A stretch of DNA of 64,000 nt from Adiantum capillus-veneris (taxonomy: Eukaryota > Streptophyta > Polypodiopsida > Polypodiales > Pteridaceae): contig CM043960.1 of NCBI GenBank assembly GCA_014529385.2, positions 125,834,043-125,898,042 of the forward strand, read 5' to 3'. Positions within the stretch are counted from its first letter, which is position 1; the number at the start of each line of letters is the position of its first letter. A program made the translations under genes and the position numbers. The notes under the pieces were generated by a model. That model made no database searches, was not told the origin of the DNA, and saw nothing but the letters and a program-made list of their open reading frames with translations. Shown piece by piece: positions 18,938-28,800 of this stretch.

Positions 18938-19279
18938 GGCCTCTCTCTCTCCCCCTCTCTCCCTCTTTATCGCGTGCGAACAGACTTTTTTTAGTTTTGG
19001 ACTTTAGCTTTCAGGTTGCAGATTGTGACACGTGTAAAGGGATCCCTCTTTCGCCATATTATGTTAATAGATTGGGACTAGAAAGTAAGAAAAGACAAAG
19101 CACGTACTCTAATTTTTATTCGTTAGGTTCAAAAGAGAGCTATTAGAGTCGAGTCCCACATTTATATGTATTCTATAATGGCAAAGGGAGTGCTCTTTAC
19201 ACGTGTCGAAAACTGCGAGATGAAAGCTAAAGTCCAAAAAAAAGACAATCCCCTTTGCGCATGATAAAGAGGGGGGCCG
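18938..19279. mobile_element. Fold-back (MITE-like) inverted-repeat element
   Basis: The left arm runs from GGCC and a CT-rich stretch through CTCTTTATC, TTTTGGACTTTAGCTTTC, a G/ACACGTGTAAAG block and GCCATATTAT. The right arm is its reverse complement with minor changes (ATAATGGC, CTTTACACGTGTC, GAAAGCTAAAGTCCAAAA, GATAAAGAG, GGCC). Arms are about 105-125 bp, and weaker symmetry continues inward (GGGACTAG against its counterpart GGGACTCG), so most of the 342 bp can fold into one hairpin. There is no coding capacity. This is typical of non-autonomous DNA elements mobilised in trans, or of a small-RNA hairpin. No clear target duplication was identified. Confidence 0.78.
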
Positions 19280-19860
19280 TACTATATCATAATAATAACA
19301 TTCGTGGTTTCAATTTCATTTGGTTAAGCAATGCAGTTTAATTTGGATATTAACAAGGTTATGAAGACAAGGGCCCCCAAGCATTTTGCTCTATATTACG
19401 AAGGAAAAGGAGAGGATAACCAATGAAAAAGCAAGGGATTGTTTGCACGATCTTGAAGATTGACTTTGAGTCACTAAGAAGGACTTCCCGCTTTACTTCA
19501 TGATCCAAAATTGGTAGCCACCAAAAGATTTTGATTCTCTTTGTTTGCAGTATAAGTGTGTGACCGTTCATTAAGAGTTGATATTATTAATATCCTTAGT
19601 GCATGGGGCACTGAGCTCTTAGTACTTGAAAAAAAGGTATGATTTTAAAGGATGTTGTGCCCTTCATACTTTTAAACTCACTAAAAGATTGAGTAATTAT
19701 AGTTTTCTGTTTGCAAGTCATGTAAGAGACTACAATCATAGCAATAATACCATAGTACTATATACTCCTACTGGGTCTATAGTCCCTATTAAGGCGAATC
19801 TACACGGATGCCGCTATGTCCACGTAGGCTTTTGCTCTCAAAAAAAAAAAAGGCAACACA
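19280..19860. other. Non-coding DNA
   Basis: AT-rich sequence with no recognisable gene. Open frames starting in this stretch continue into CA and CT repeats downstream. Confidence 0.45.
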
Positions 19861-20020
19861 ATTTCATCGCAGGGCCATGGCTGCCTCTGCATTCGCGATG
19901 CCACAGGGTACACCCCCAACCTCGTCCTTGCTTCTGCTCCTTTCCATCGCACGGCCATGGCCACCTTTGCTTTTGCGACGCCAGAGGGTACACCCCTCTT
20001 GCTCACACCTCACCTCCCTT
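19861..20020 (+). repeat. About 80-bp diverged tandem duplication
   Basis: The units starting at 19861 and 19941 share CATCGCA, GGCCATGGC, GCGA.GCCA and GAGGGTACACCCC/CAGGGTACACCCC. They are roughly 75% similar, so this is older than the near-identical duplications elsewhere in the window. Confidence 0.75.
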
Positions 20021-20090
20021 CCTTACTGCGCCTCATACCCCCCTGCAGCCCGTCCGCTCACTATCGCCCTCACTCGACGCGTTCCTGCAA

Positions 20091-20241
20091 CCACACACAC
20101 ACACACACACAGAGAGAACCTCCATCTCTCTCAGTGCCTCCAGCATTATCCACCATCTCGCTTGCAGACGAACCCTGGAATCGTCGGACCAATTGCTCAC
20201 GCGAAGCTCTTGCTGACACAACGTGGAGATATATAAAAAAG

Positions 20242-20290
<49 letters not shown>
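20091..20290. repeat. (CA)n and (CT)n tracts
   Basis: A CA run lies at about 20092-20112 and a CT run at 20249-20290. Confidence 0.85.
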
Positions 20291-20292
<2 letters not shown>

Positions 20293-21225
20293 ACGCTTCC
20301 CCTCAACGTGTCTGTTCCTTGCTTTTCCACTTGAAATGTATGAAAAAGATCTCCCCAGATTCCTTCTAACTAACCAGCTTCCAAAATTGGGCACCCCTAC
20401 TCCCGAGTGATAAAGGCAAGTTGAGAAAAGCCTGCTACATTATCTTCATGGAACCTTTAAGAAGTAAAATGAAATAAACATTTAATTATGACTTCCAAGT
20501 TCTTGTTGTGATAGGTTAATTCATAATAATCCATATAGACAAGTTGATAAAACTTACAACATATGCAACAAGGACTTCAACAATGCTACAAGATAACCTT
20601 CAAAAAACCTTACGCAACCAGATACATGTAGAAGCTTAGGGGCTACAACATGACTCGAGGAGACCTTCACAAAAAGATAAAAACAGACATGATTTGAATT
20701 ACAATTGGATTTCCTTGTAAATGATAAAGGCCAGCGATAGCCTGGTAGGTTCTTGAATATAGTTTGAGATGCAAATTGTATGCTACCCTATGCAATTTGT
20801 ATTGGGGTATGCTACCTCTATACAAAATGTAAAGTAAAGAACACAATTGTGGTACTCTTCATGTCTATCGCTTATGACAATAACTAGCATAATTAAGTTC
20901 CTTATATCAAAGCAATTGACCAAGTATTATTTGCATTACTTGGCAATCAATTTTGCCACCTCCACTCAACAGTGCTCCTTGGGAATACGTATGTTGGGGA
21001 AGGACAGTGCCAACTCCCCACAATACTTACATTTGGTCTTTTCTTTTTCTTGAGATTGACACACACATGGATGGAGTGCAAATATGTGGCCAAATGCCTT
21101 CTCCCTCACCCATAGCACTCCCCCTTCAACAATGGATAAAAAATGGTAATTGCCTTAAAAGAGAAAAGATAATTCTTTGCTCTAGTAGGTCCCCAAAACG
21201 TCGTTTTTAAGGAAACCCATTAATT
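20291..21225. other. Non-coding DNA
   Basis: AT-rich. Open frames at 20847-21210 show no domain. Confidence 0.45.
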
Positions 21226-21227
21226 AG

Positions 21228-21346
21228 TTTAGGGGGGGAAGAAAGGAAAAGGGAAGGGTGAGGAGAAAGAAAGGAAGAGAAAGAAAAGGGGGGGGGGTGT
21301 GGTGGTGGTGGGGGGTGTGGTGGTGGTTAGGGTAGGGGGGAGTATT
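21228..21346 (+). repeat. G-rich polypurine tract
   Basis: More than 60 bases of almost pure purine (GGGGGGGAAG, AAAGGAAGAG, AAAAGGGGGGGGGG) are followed by TGTGGTGGTGGTGGGG repeats and TAGGGTAGGGGGG. Several G-runs of three or more lie close together on the plus strand, a pattern able to form G-quadruplex or triplex DNA. Confidence 0.8.
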
Positions 21347-21379
21347 GTTTTTTTTTAATGCTTAAAGGGACCTCAAAGA

Positions 21380-21480
21380 GCAGCGTAGACATATAGCCTA
21401 GTGGTTAAGCTTGAGGCCTATTCTCCTACGTGATGAGGTCAAATCCTACCCATTAGGAATGGTTTTAAATCGTCGATGCA
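21380..21480 (+). mobile_element. tRNA-like SINE head
   Basis: An RNA polymerase III A box (TAGCCTAGTGG, 21394-21404) and a B-like box (GGTCAAATCC, 21437-21446, one base short of consensus) are about 32 bp apart, as in tRNA genes and tRNA-derived SINEs. The flanks do not fold into a full acceptor stem that I can see. The 3' limit is not determined. Confidence 0.5.
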
Positions 21481-21960
21481 TTGGAGATGAGTAGGAACCC
21501 ATAATGCCCATCTTAGTATAGCTCATGCATGCCTTCTAGATAATGTCTTCATTTTTGTGGCACACTCAAAGGAAAAGCATGCTCTTTAGACTCGTTATTG
21601 CAAATATACACAACTGACTAGGGTTGGTCAATAAACAAATATCTAATACATCTTGTACATTCAAAAACGACAACGTTGCAACGCCATCCAACATATCGAT
21701 AAAAACCTTTGAAATTCAAAATTGGCCCTTCAGTAGGGCACTTGAAGCATGAGTTTTAGGTATTTTTTGTAAAAAAAACACGTATCTCCTATTTTGAACA
21801 AATTTAAGTTTCTTGTTCTATAGGATGTTTAATTCATATAACAACATTGGTGACTTGATTTTAACTCTATTATTTCTCAATCATGCTCACACCAAAAAGT
21901 AGAAGACAATCACATGAGCTCAAAAATTATTGGCATGGAAACGGGTGAATGTGCTACTTT
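21481..21960. other. Non-coding DNA, possibly the SINE body
   Basis: There are no coding motifs. The sequence just after the A/B boxes may be the body of the SINE, but no second copy is present to define it. Confidence 0.35.
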
Positions 21961-21970
21961 GTGATCCATG

Positions 21971-22333
21971 GCACTAAAGGGCACGGGTAGAAAGAGATGG
22001 GATCGGCGGTCGAGGTTGAAAGGGGGGATCTCGAGGAAGATTGAGGGTGGAAAAAAATGGACGACCGTTGCAAGCACGGAGACTTGAACCCTCTCCACCC
22101 CCATGAGAGCCCAATGCACTAACCGCTACGCCCGACAGGGAAGTTGACATATGGGCAAACTATATAATGATAAATAAACTTGGACAGGTCCCGCTGCTTG
22201 TCCAAGTTTACTTTTCCATGTCTTAATTTACTCCGGCATCCTACGGCTGTGCGCATCTCGATCTTCGCATTTGAACTTCGCTGTCGTGGATCCCACCGTC
22301 TGGCTTCATTAAATGGCCCGTGCCCTTTAGTGC
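21971..22333. repeat. 17-bp exact inverted repeat
   Basis: GCACTAAAGGGCACGGG at 21971-21987 is the exact reverse complement of 22317-22333, with similar GATCCCA words nearby. It suggests two inverted pieces of one repeat family. Confidence 0.7.
21990..22140 (-). mobile_element. Second tRNA-like SINE head, minus strand
   Basis: On the minus strand GTAGCGGTTAGTGCA (A-box region, complement of 22116-22129) is followed by GGTTCAAGTC (perfect B box, complement of 22081-22090). The layout resembles a tRNA-derived SINE promoter. The family differs from the plus-strand head at 21380. Confidence 0.55.
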
Positions 22334-22504
22334 TGAGGCTTTGCCATAGTGCAAGGTTCCAAGGGTGTTCATGCAACGTTGACGGTGGGTTTAACAAAGC
22401 TATGAAGTACTTTCCTTGTCCAATGAGAACACCCCTAGTCAACCAAGGCACATTTTCTTTGATCTCCCTTTGACTCTTCTAAGTCCAACCTTAATGGGAT
22501 CTTT
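22141..22504. other. Non-coding DNA
   Basis: Holds the right arm of the small inverted repeat. No gene is recognised. Confidence 0.45.
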
Positions 22505-22570
<66 letters not shown>

Positions 22571-22736
22571 GTGCACACGCACGCACACACAACATGCATC
22601 CAATTGTCTTTATATCCCCAAAAACTAAGCTTGCATATTTTTGAGCAGGATGAAGCTCACTTAGGTGCACAATTTGAGCCACTTCATATCAATGTTTCTC
22701 TATTAATATGGCACCTCTCCCTCCCTCCCTCCCTCC

Positions 22737-22767
<31 letters not shown>

Positions 22768-22802
22768 ACGCACACACACACACACACGCGCGCGTGCGCA
22801 CA
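22505..22802. repeat. Two compound (CT)n(CA)n microsatellites
   Basis: CT then CA runs at about 22505-22572 and again (CCCT then CT then CA/CG) at about 22722-22800. Both have the same polarity and are about 220 bp apart. Apparent leucine-serine and histidine-threonine proteins here are repeat translations. Confidence 0.95.
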
Positions 22803-23303
22803 GCCAACAATTCTTACTTTCTTGGCACAATCTACACCCATTTACATGTTTTCTTGTGTTTCTTGGCACATGTTGTACATGTTTTGTGATTTTCATGGTT
22901 CACATGGAAAGATGGAGCTCCTGATCAATAAAGCAATCAGAAAAGTGAAGAAAGGGTAGGCAATGGTTAAAAATTAGCCAATTCAATGTGATGAAGGAGA
23001 AATATATACTCCTACTAATAGAGACACAAAAAAGTATAGAGTAAGGATTACCTTGGTTGGAGGCGTAAGAGTGAGAGTCCACTTGTAGGAGGACCATGAG
23101 ATAGAGAAAGGATCTCCAGAAGATGGGAAGGGAAGGCGGGGCGGGGGGGGGGGAGGTGTGGCAATGGTATTTTCATGAGCTATACAAGTGACTCAGGATC
23201 GAGAGTTTTATGGTCACCTTGTAACTTTCCTAGGCCAGAATGATATACATCACATTAGTCTACTTCTCATCCTATCACTAAAAAGGAGGTTATGGGACCA
23301 TCA
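22803..23303. other. Non-coding DNA
   Basis: Contains a G-run near 23140-23155. No gene is seen. Confidence 0.45.
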
Positions 23304-23512
23304 TGAGGTAGTGATGTGTGTGAACACACTTAGGACCACCTTGGCATTTTTTCCCTCACTAGGAGGTTTTTTTTTCCCCGTGCTTGTATATACGCCCATC
23401 ATTCTAGGGCTATATTATTGTGCACTAAGCAATACATACTCTCTGTTCTGTGCCTTGAGCATCTTCGTCTTCTTCAAGTTGTGTGTGTTTCCATGCAACC
23501 CTATTTCCAACA
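23304..23512 (+). repeat. 5' LTR of copia copy 1 (about 209 bp)
   Basis: The end ...TTTCCAACA lies just before the primer site. The start TGAGGTAGTGATGTGTGTG is set where similarity with the minus-strand copy begins (TGTGGTAGTGATGTGTGTG there). A common ATTCTAGGGCTAT and TGTGCCTTGAGC lie inside. The start is an inference from the alignment. Confidence 0.65.
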
Positions 23513-23514
23513 AT

Positions 23515-23526
23515 TGGTATTAGAGC
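23515..23526 (+). promoter_or_regulatory. Primer-binding site of copia copy 1
   Basis: TGGTATTAGAGC, one change from the initiator-Met tRNA complement, lies two bases after the LTR. Confidence 0.85.
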
Positions 23527-23852
23527 ACGTTGCATCCTCTCGGGTATAATTGCCACCATCGCCAGCACATGGATGCTCACTTTCTCCGATTTGGGTGAGC
23601 GTTAGTAGGTCTACAAATGCTTCAGGAATTGGTCTACTCATAATTTCGATTCAGGCTCATTTCGACCTCCGTTTCCACTTTAGGTAAAATTGCACTAGCA
23701 ATTTTGTCCTTTTGTGCAAAATTTTTGTAAGTGTCGTTTTTTGCATAACAAGTCCCATATAGTGTTCTACGGGTTGTGCTACATAGCATGTGTTGGTCTC
23801 GCTTCATTTCTCTTCTTTTTGAGCAGTTTCACATTAGGTGCAGGCACTCGCC

Positions 23853-24470
23853 ATGGCTGACAACAACACAGATGTGTTCAAGTTGTTTGATGCTGAGGAT
23901 ATATTAGATGGGGACAATTGCCCAATGTGGGCTTACATGAGGCAATTGGTTTTTGTCTTAAAGGGCATTTGGAATGATGTGCACGGCATTGATGTACGTC
24001 CTGGTTCTTGAGGATACAAGCAATGTTGAGGATGTTGTAGGTTTTGGTGGCAGGGTTGCTGGTACCAAAGTTGTTTTGCCTACGGCTGAGCAAGCTCATT
24101 GGGATGTTAGAGATGTGCAACCTCGTGCATTGATTGCATTATCCGTGAAGCACACTATTACTTCTCGCATTCGTACAACTAAACTTGCAAAACACGCTTG
24201 GAATATTTTGGATGGTCTTTATGCAAGTCGCAATGAGGCTAAAATTGCATTGCTACATAAAGAGTTGGTGTGTTGCCATTATTGTAAAGCTAATGATCAC
24301 TTGATCAAGCATTGTCCAAAATTGAAGGCAAAAGAGGCCAAGAAGAAAGAGGCTGGTTCCATTACAAGTGCAACTAGTGTAGAATTTTTTGTGAAAGGAG
24401 ATTGTGATGTTGATGTAGATGCAAAGTGGGCATTTAGTGTAGAGTGCACTTATGATCCTTCTGTCCATGA
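23853..24470 (+). pseudogene. Copia copy 1 gag
   Basis: It begins MADNNTDVFKLFDAEDILDG (ATG 23853), as in the minus-strand copy (MADNNTDVFKMF). The frame shifts near 23970 and continues HWDVRDVQPRALIALSVKH and AWNILDGLYASRNEAKIALL. Compared with the minus copy, about 150 residues between KIALLHKEL and the knuckle are deleted. The knuckle CHYCKANDHLIKHC (24274-24315) is intact CX2CX4HX4C. Confidence 0.82.
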
Positions 24471-25530
24471 TGCATGTATGCCAGTTGCTGGTGCTACAAA
24501 TCACATTACCTCTCATCGTGACTTGTTTACCTCTCTCAAGGCTGTCCTCATGGGAATATAGTCACTTGTGCTAAGAATGCCTCTTATCCGGTTGGAAAGA
24601 TTGTACTTATTGCTGCAAATGGCCGTTCTCTCACACTTGTTGATGCACTTTATGTACCTCCGATAGAGAAGAACCTTTTGTCCGTATCTACACTTGTTAG
24701 ACTTGGGTTTTGTTGTGAAATTTATGGATGAAATGATCTCAGTTTTGGTAATGAAATTGTTGCATCTGGCATTTTATGATGTGGGCTATATAAGCTCACT
24801 TTGTATAACAAGTGTGGGCAGCATTTTGCAAATGCCGTTGTGGATTAAAATTTTGTTTCATATGCAAAACTTTGGCATGCATATTTTGGGCATCTAAATT
24901 TTGCCAATTTGCTGTGTTTGCAAAAATCTAATATGGTTGCTTCTTTGCCGCCTCTTGAAGCACCTGTGAAGCATGTTTGTGAAGGCTGTATTTTGGGTAA
25001 GATGCAGCATTTCCAAAGGATGGTTCAGCATGGGCTACATGCAAATTACAACTCATGCATAGTGATGTTTGTGGGCCCATGCAAACTTCGTCCTTGGGCA
25101 ATTACCTTTACTTTGTGACTTTCATTGATGATCACTCTAGGCATGCATGGACGTATCCTCTTAAAGCTAAGTCCGAAGCATTTATGTGCTTTAAGCAATT
25201 TTTGGCTATGGCTAAAAATGTCTCTAAATGTATTATGGGCACCCTCCGTTCGAGGGGGGGAGTATATGTCTCATGAGTTTAATGCATTTTCGGCTAGTTG
25301 TGGGATAAAACACCAAAGTACAGTGTCGTGTACACCTCTGTAAAATGTTGTTGTTGAAAGGAAAAATAGGTCGCTTGCAGAGATGGCATGATGTATGGTC
25401 AAGAGTCAAGCTTTGCCACATTTGTTTTGGCATGAGACCATAATGTGTTCTACTTATGTACTCAACAGGCGTCCTACAAAAGCTTTGCAGTCTATGACTC
25501 CATATTAAGCATGTCATGATAGAAAGCCAT
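24471..25530 (+). pseudogene. Copia copy 1 protease and integrase
   Basis: The protease active site reads VAGATNHITSHRD, so the catalytic D-S of DSGA is lost. NLLCLQKSNMVASLPPLE, with CEGC, is the GAG-pre-integrase zinc region. The integrase core has MHSDVCGPMQTSSLGNYLYF with its first Asp. The second catalytic Asp block (normally SDNGGEY) is deleted to LRSRGGVY, and VERKNRSLAEMA keeps the Glu. The coding frame is broken by stops, for example after SCTPL near 25343. Confidence 0.82.
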
Positions 25531-25539
25531 CTATTGATC

Positions 25540-26660
25540 ACATGCGCATTTTTTATTGTTTGGATTATGCTTTGGTGTCACAAACGCGATGCAAAAATTG
25601 GATGATAAGGCTATCAAATACAATTTTTTTTGTTACAGTACTGAGAGCAAAGGTTACAAGTTATACCATTCACAGACAAAGTGTATCTCGGTGTCACGAG
25701 ATGTTGTGTTTGGTGGTGGAAGTTCGAATGTAAATTCAAATGAGGCAAAATAGCTGGTGCATACTTTATGTGACAGTAACTTGGATGCACCTTTGTCTAG
25801 TCATACTCGTTTAGGTCCTTGCCATGCATCTTATGCATCCGATTGTTATGCTTTGGTTGTTTCTAGTTTATGTGATGTAGAGGAACCTTTGTCTTTTGAC
25901 ACAGAATTCAAAAATTTGGATGATTGCCATGCAATCAGAATATGATGCACTTATAGAAAATGACACATGGACTGTATGTGATTTGCCTCCTGGAAAAAAG
26001 GCCATTGGTGTGAAGTGGGTTTACAAGTTGAAACACAAGGCAGATGATGAAGTTGATCGTTATGAAGCTCCACTTGTTGCAAAAGTCTATGCACAACAAA
26101 AAAGCATAGATTATAAAGAGAGTTTTGCTCCCACTTTTTGTATGACTACTGTGTGTTTTTTCTGTGCATTGGCAGCTCATTTTGGATTGGACATACATCA
26201 ATCGGATATTGTTATTATTTTCTTGAATGGTGATACATTTGAGGAAGTTTATGTAACATAGCTTTGTGGTTTTATCAAGAAAGGATAAGAGGATAAAGTG
26301 TGCAAATGTAAGAAAGCTTTGTATGGGTTGAAGCACTCTCCTTGTGCTTGGTATGAGAAAGTTGATACTCATTTGGTTAAACGAGTCTTTCGTAATCCCA
26401 CAGAAAGCACTTTGTATGTAAAATGTGAGGGTGATGTACTTCTCATTGTTGTTCTACATGTGATGACCTGCTAATCATTGGTCCAAATGAGACACATATT
26501 GGTGAGTTTAAGGCTGATTTGAATGCTTGGGATTGTTGCATCATTACTTGGGCATACAGTTTAACCAGCATGATGGTGGTATTGCCTTGTGTCAAACAGC
26601 TACATAGAATCATTACTATATAAGTTTGGACTTGGGTATTGCAAGCCTATAGCTTCTCCC
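25540..26660 (+). pseudogene. Copia copy 1 reverse transcriptase
   Basis: AIGVKWVYKLKHKADDEVDR, YKESFAPTF, HQSDIVIIFLNGD and KALYGLKHSPCAWYEK are diagnostic copia RT blocks. The catalytic YVDD region near 26452-26475 is shifted by a one-base change, so the frame reads through TGATGACC out of register. The frame after it ends with CKPIASPMN, where element sequence stops and the D LTR begins. RNase H is missing. Confidence 0.82.
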
Positions 26661-27062
26661 ATGAACGGAGACTTTTGTACAATACAATCTTTGTGTTCCT
26701 TGATAAAACTAGTTGGTACAATGAAGATGAAAGCTTCATGCACCAAATTATTCTTGAAAAACACACCTAGTGTCCCTAGCCTCAGTCCCAAGACCTCACA
26801 CACCTTCAAAAATGGTGAGATATAGCATGGAATGAGGATAGATTCAGAGGAAGAAGATGTGTCTTACAAGAAAGAAGTATTCTCCTCACATAATCACTTT
26901 AATAGCATAGATTAGTTTAGTAATTAGCATGGTAGAGGAGATGAGCATGCCATTGAAGCTTGGCTCTTGGATGAATTTGCATTCCATAGCCAAGAGTTGT
27001 TGGTGTAGGCCTCTACTTCTCAATTCTTGGAGAAGGAGATGGAGTTTTTCTTGCACACATGA

Positions 27063-27107
<45 letters not shown>

Positions 27108-27997
27108 CATTGTGTTAGAGTAAAATGCAGCCCTCTCTCTCATCTTGGTCGACCCCTCTTGCTATTTGCTCATGATGGCCTCCCATTGGCTCCTGTAAAG
27201 CTTAGCCAATCACAAATTAGAAGCATAATTGATAGCCTTTTGACAAGTGTCCCCCTTTCCCCTTTTGTGAGAGCTTTAGGTAATTAAATAATTCAACTAA
27301 ACTCTCATTAGACCTCTTAGTCTTCTGGCCAATAGGAATTAGGCAAGCCATTGGGCTGTTGAATGCTCATTGGACCCCTTGGTAGACTGTCCAATAGTCT
27401 TCTAGGGAGCTTAAATTCTATTGGTTCTTTTATCAAGAATTTTTAAATTGATTAGACTAAATTTACTCTAGCCTAATTCTCATTGGTCCACCTCTATGGT
27501 CATCCAATAGGATTTGAGGAGAGATTGGGAGCAACTGGCATAGGAGCCTAACATGTGTCTAGTATTCTCTTTGTGTAAAGGGGGAGCCTTGGAGTGTGTG
27601 TGTGTGTGCGCGTGCGTGCGTGTGTGTGTTTCTCTCTCATCCCCTACAATAAGGGTTGCCCCCTCCTTCCTAGGGATGTGGGAAGGCTTTTTAGTCTTCC
27701 CATGACCATCCAATTTTCCCCTTGCTTTGGCCATTGGATAAATGAGTTAATTTTTGGAACCTTAGTCTATGGAACTTTTAATGGAGCTGAACCTTAGGTC
27801 TTTTAAGCCCCATTGAAGCACATTGCTCTTTTGCAGATTGTCCGCCTTTGGATCCCTATTTTCCCTCCATTGATAGAGAGCGGTCTGGCAGCCTTACCAA
27901 TATTCTAGTTTTTACGCCCCTGGTACTTCCCCATAGTAAATGATCGGTTTAACATGAGAAAATCATTTGGGAGTATTAGATATTAGTTTCTATGACA
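26655..27997 (-). repeat. Family D LTR, minus orientation (3' end truncated)
   Basis: Read on the minus strand it starts TGTCATAGAAACTAATATC at 27997. It is colinear with the plus-strand D LTRs at 35083 and 58706 through ATGATTTTCTCAT, an (AC)n tract, CAAATCCAACCAAGAG-like words, GGTGTGTGAGGTCTTGGG and TTGTATTGTACAA. It ends against copia copy 1 at about 26655 with shared CTTCTCCCAT bases. Its 5' edge lies inside the integrase of copia copy 2, next to a G-run. It holds two (CA)n tracts (about 27064-27105 and 27594-27630). Confidence 0.82.
27064..27105. repeat. (GT)n microsatellite inside D LTR
   Basis: A GT run at the position equivalent to the CA run of the D LTR near 35948-35962. A second GT run with GCGC variants lies at 27594-27630, equivalent to 35463-35478 and 59214-59241. 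Confidence 0.85.
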
Positions 27998-28385
27998 CTC
28001 CCCCCCTTGATTGGAACGGAGGGTGCCCATAGTACATTTTGAGACATTTTTAGCAATAGCCAGAAATTGTTTGAAGCACATACAAACTTTGGACTTTGCT
28101 TTAAGAGGAAATACCCATGCATGCCTGAATAATCATCAATGAAAGTCACAAAGTAAAGGTAATTTCCCAAGGACGGAGTTTGCATGGACCCACAAACATC
28201 ACTATGCATAAACTTTCACAAACATGTTTGACAAGTGCTTCAAGAGGCGGCAAAGAAGCAATCATATCAGATTTTTGCAAACACAGCAAACTAGCAAAAT
28301 TCAGATGCCGAAAACGTGCATGCCACAGTTTTGCATCTAAAACACCCCTTGAATCTACAATTTTGTTTGCAAAATTTTTCCACAC
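27998..28385 (-). pseudogene. Copia copy 2 pre-integrase and integrase start
   Basis: Reads AKLWHARFRHLNFASLLCLQ and SLPPLEALVKHVCES on the minus strand, then MHSDVCGSMQTPSLGNYLYF and FIDDYSGMHGYF. It ends at LRSNQGGE, where the catalytic Asp of SDNGGEY is changed, and the D LTR follows directly. The zinc-binding CEGC region has lost about 20 residues compared with copy 1. Confidence 0.8.
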
Positions 28386-28800
28386 TTGTCATACAAATTG
28401 AGCTTATACAACCCATGACACAAAAGGCCAGATGCAACAATTTCATCGCCAAAACTGAGATCATGAACTGTATATTAGTCATCCACAAATTTGACTACAA
28501 GTCCAAGTCTAGCAAGTGCATACAGACAAAAGATTCTTCTTGATCCCAGGTACATAAAGTGCATTAACAAGTGTGAAAGAACTGCCATTTGCAACAATAA
28601 GCACAATCTTTCCAACTTCCTGAATCGGATAAGAGGCATTGTTGGCACAAGTGATTGAATTCCCATGAGGGACAGACTCGAGAGAGGTGAACAATTCACG
28701 ATGTGAGGTAATGTGCTTTGTAGCAACACTGTCAAAAATACCACACATGTGAATCCGCAGCAACTAACACGCATGCATGGACAACAGGATTGTAAGTGCA
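28386..28800 (-). pseudogene. Copia copy 2 protease
   Basis: The active site reads IFDSVATKHITSHRELFTSL: the catalytic Asp is present but DSG is DSV. It is followed by SYPIQEVGKIVLIVANGSSF and LYVPGIKKNLLSV, the conserved C-terminal protease blocks of copia. Several frames are needed to read it. Confidence 0.78.

Larger units (their letters stand above)
23304..26660 (+). mobile_element. Ty1/copia element copy 1, 3'-truncated
   Basis: The order LTR, primer site, gag with zinc knuckle, protease, integrase, RT marks Ty1/copia (integrase before RT). It is cut within the RT at about 26655 and joined there to a family D LTR in opposite orientation. Internal deletions and many stops make it inactive. 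A related copy lies on the minus strand at 27998-30397. Confidence 0.88.

Noticed and set aside
19626..20236. Two overlapping open frames of 140-196 codons
   Set aside because: They cross a tandem duplication, a CA run and a CT run. No homology to a known protein family is apparent, and three frames are open at once.
21380..22140. Functional tRNA genes
   Set aside because: Polymerase III boxes are present, but I see no full cloverleaf with acceptor stem and anticodon arm. A SINE origin fits better.
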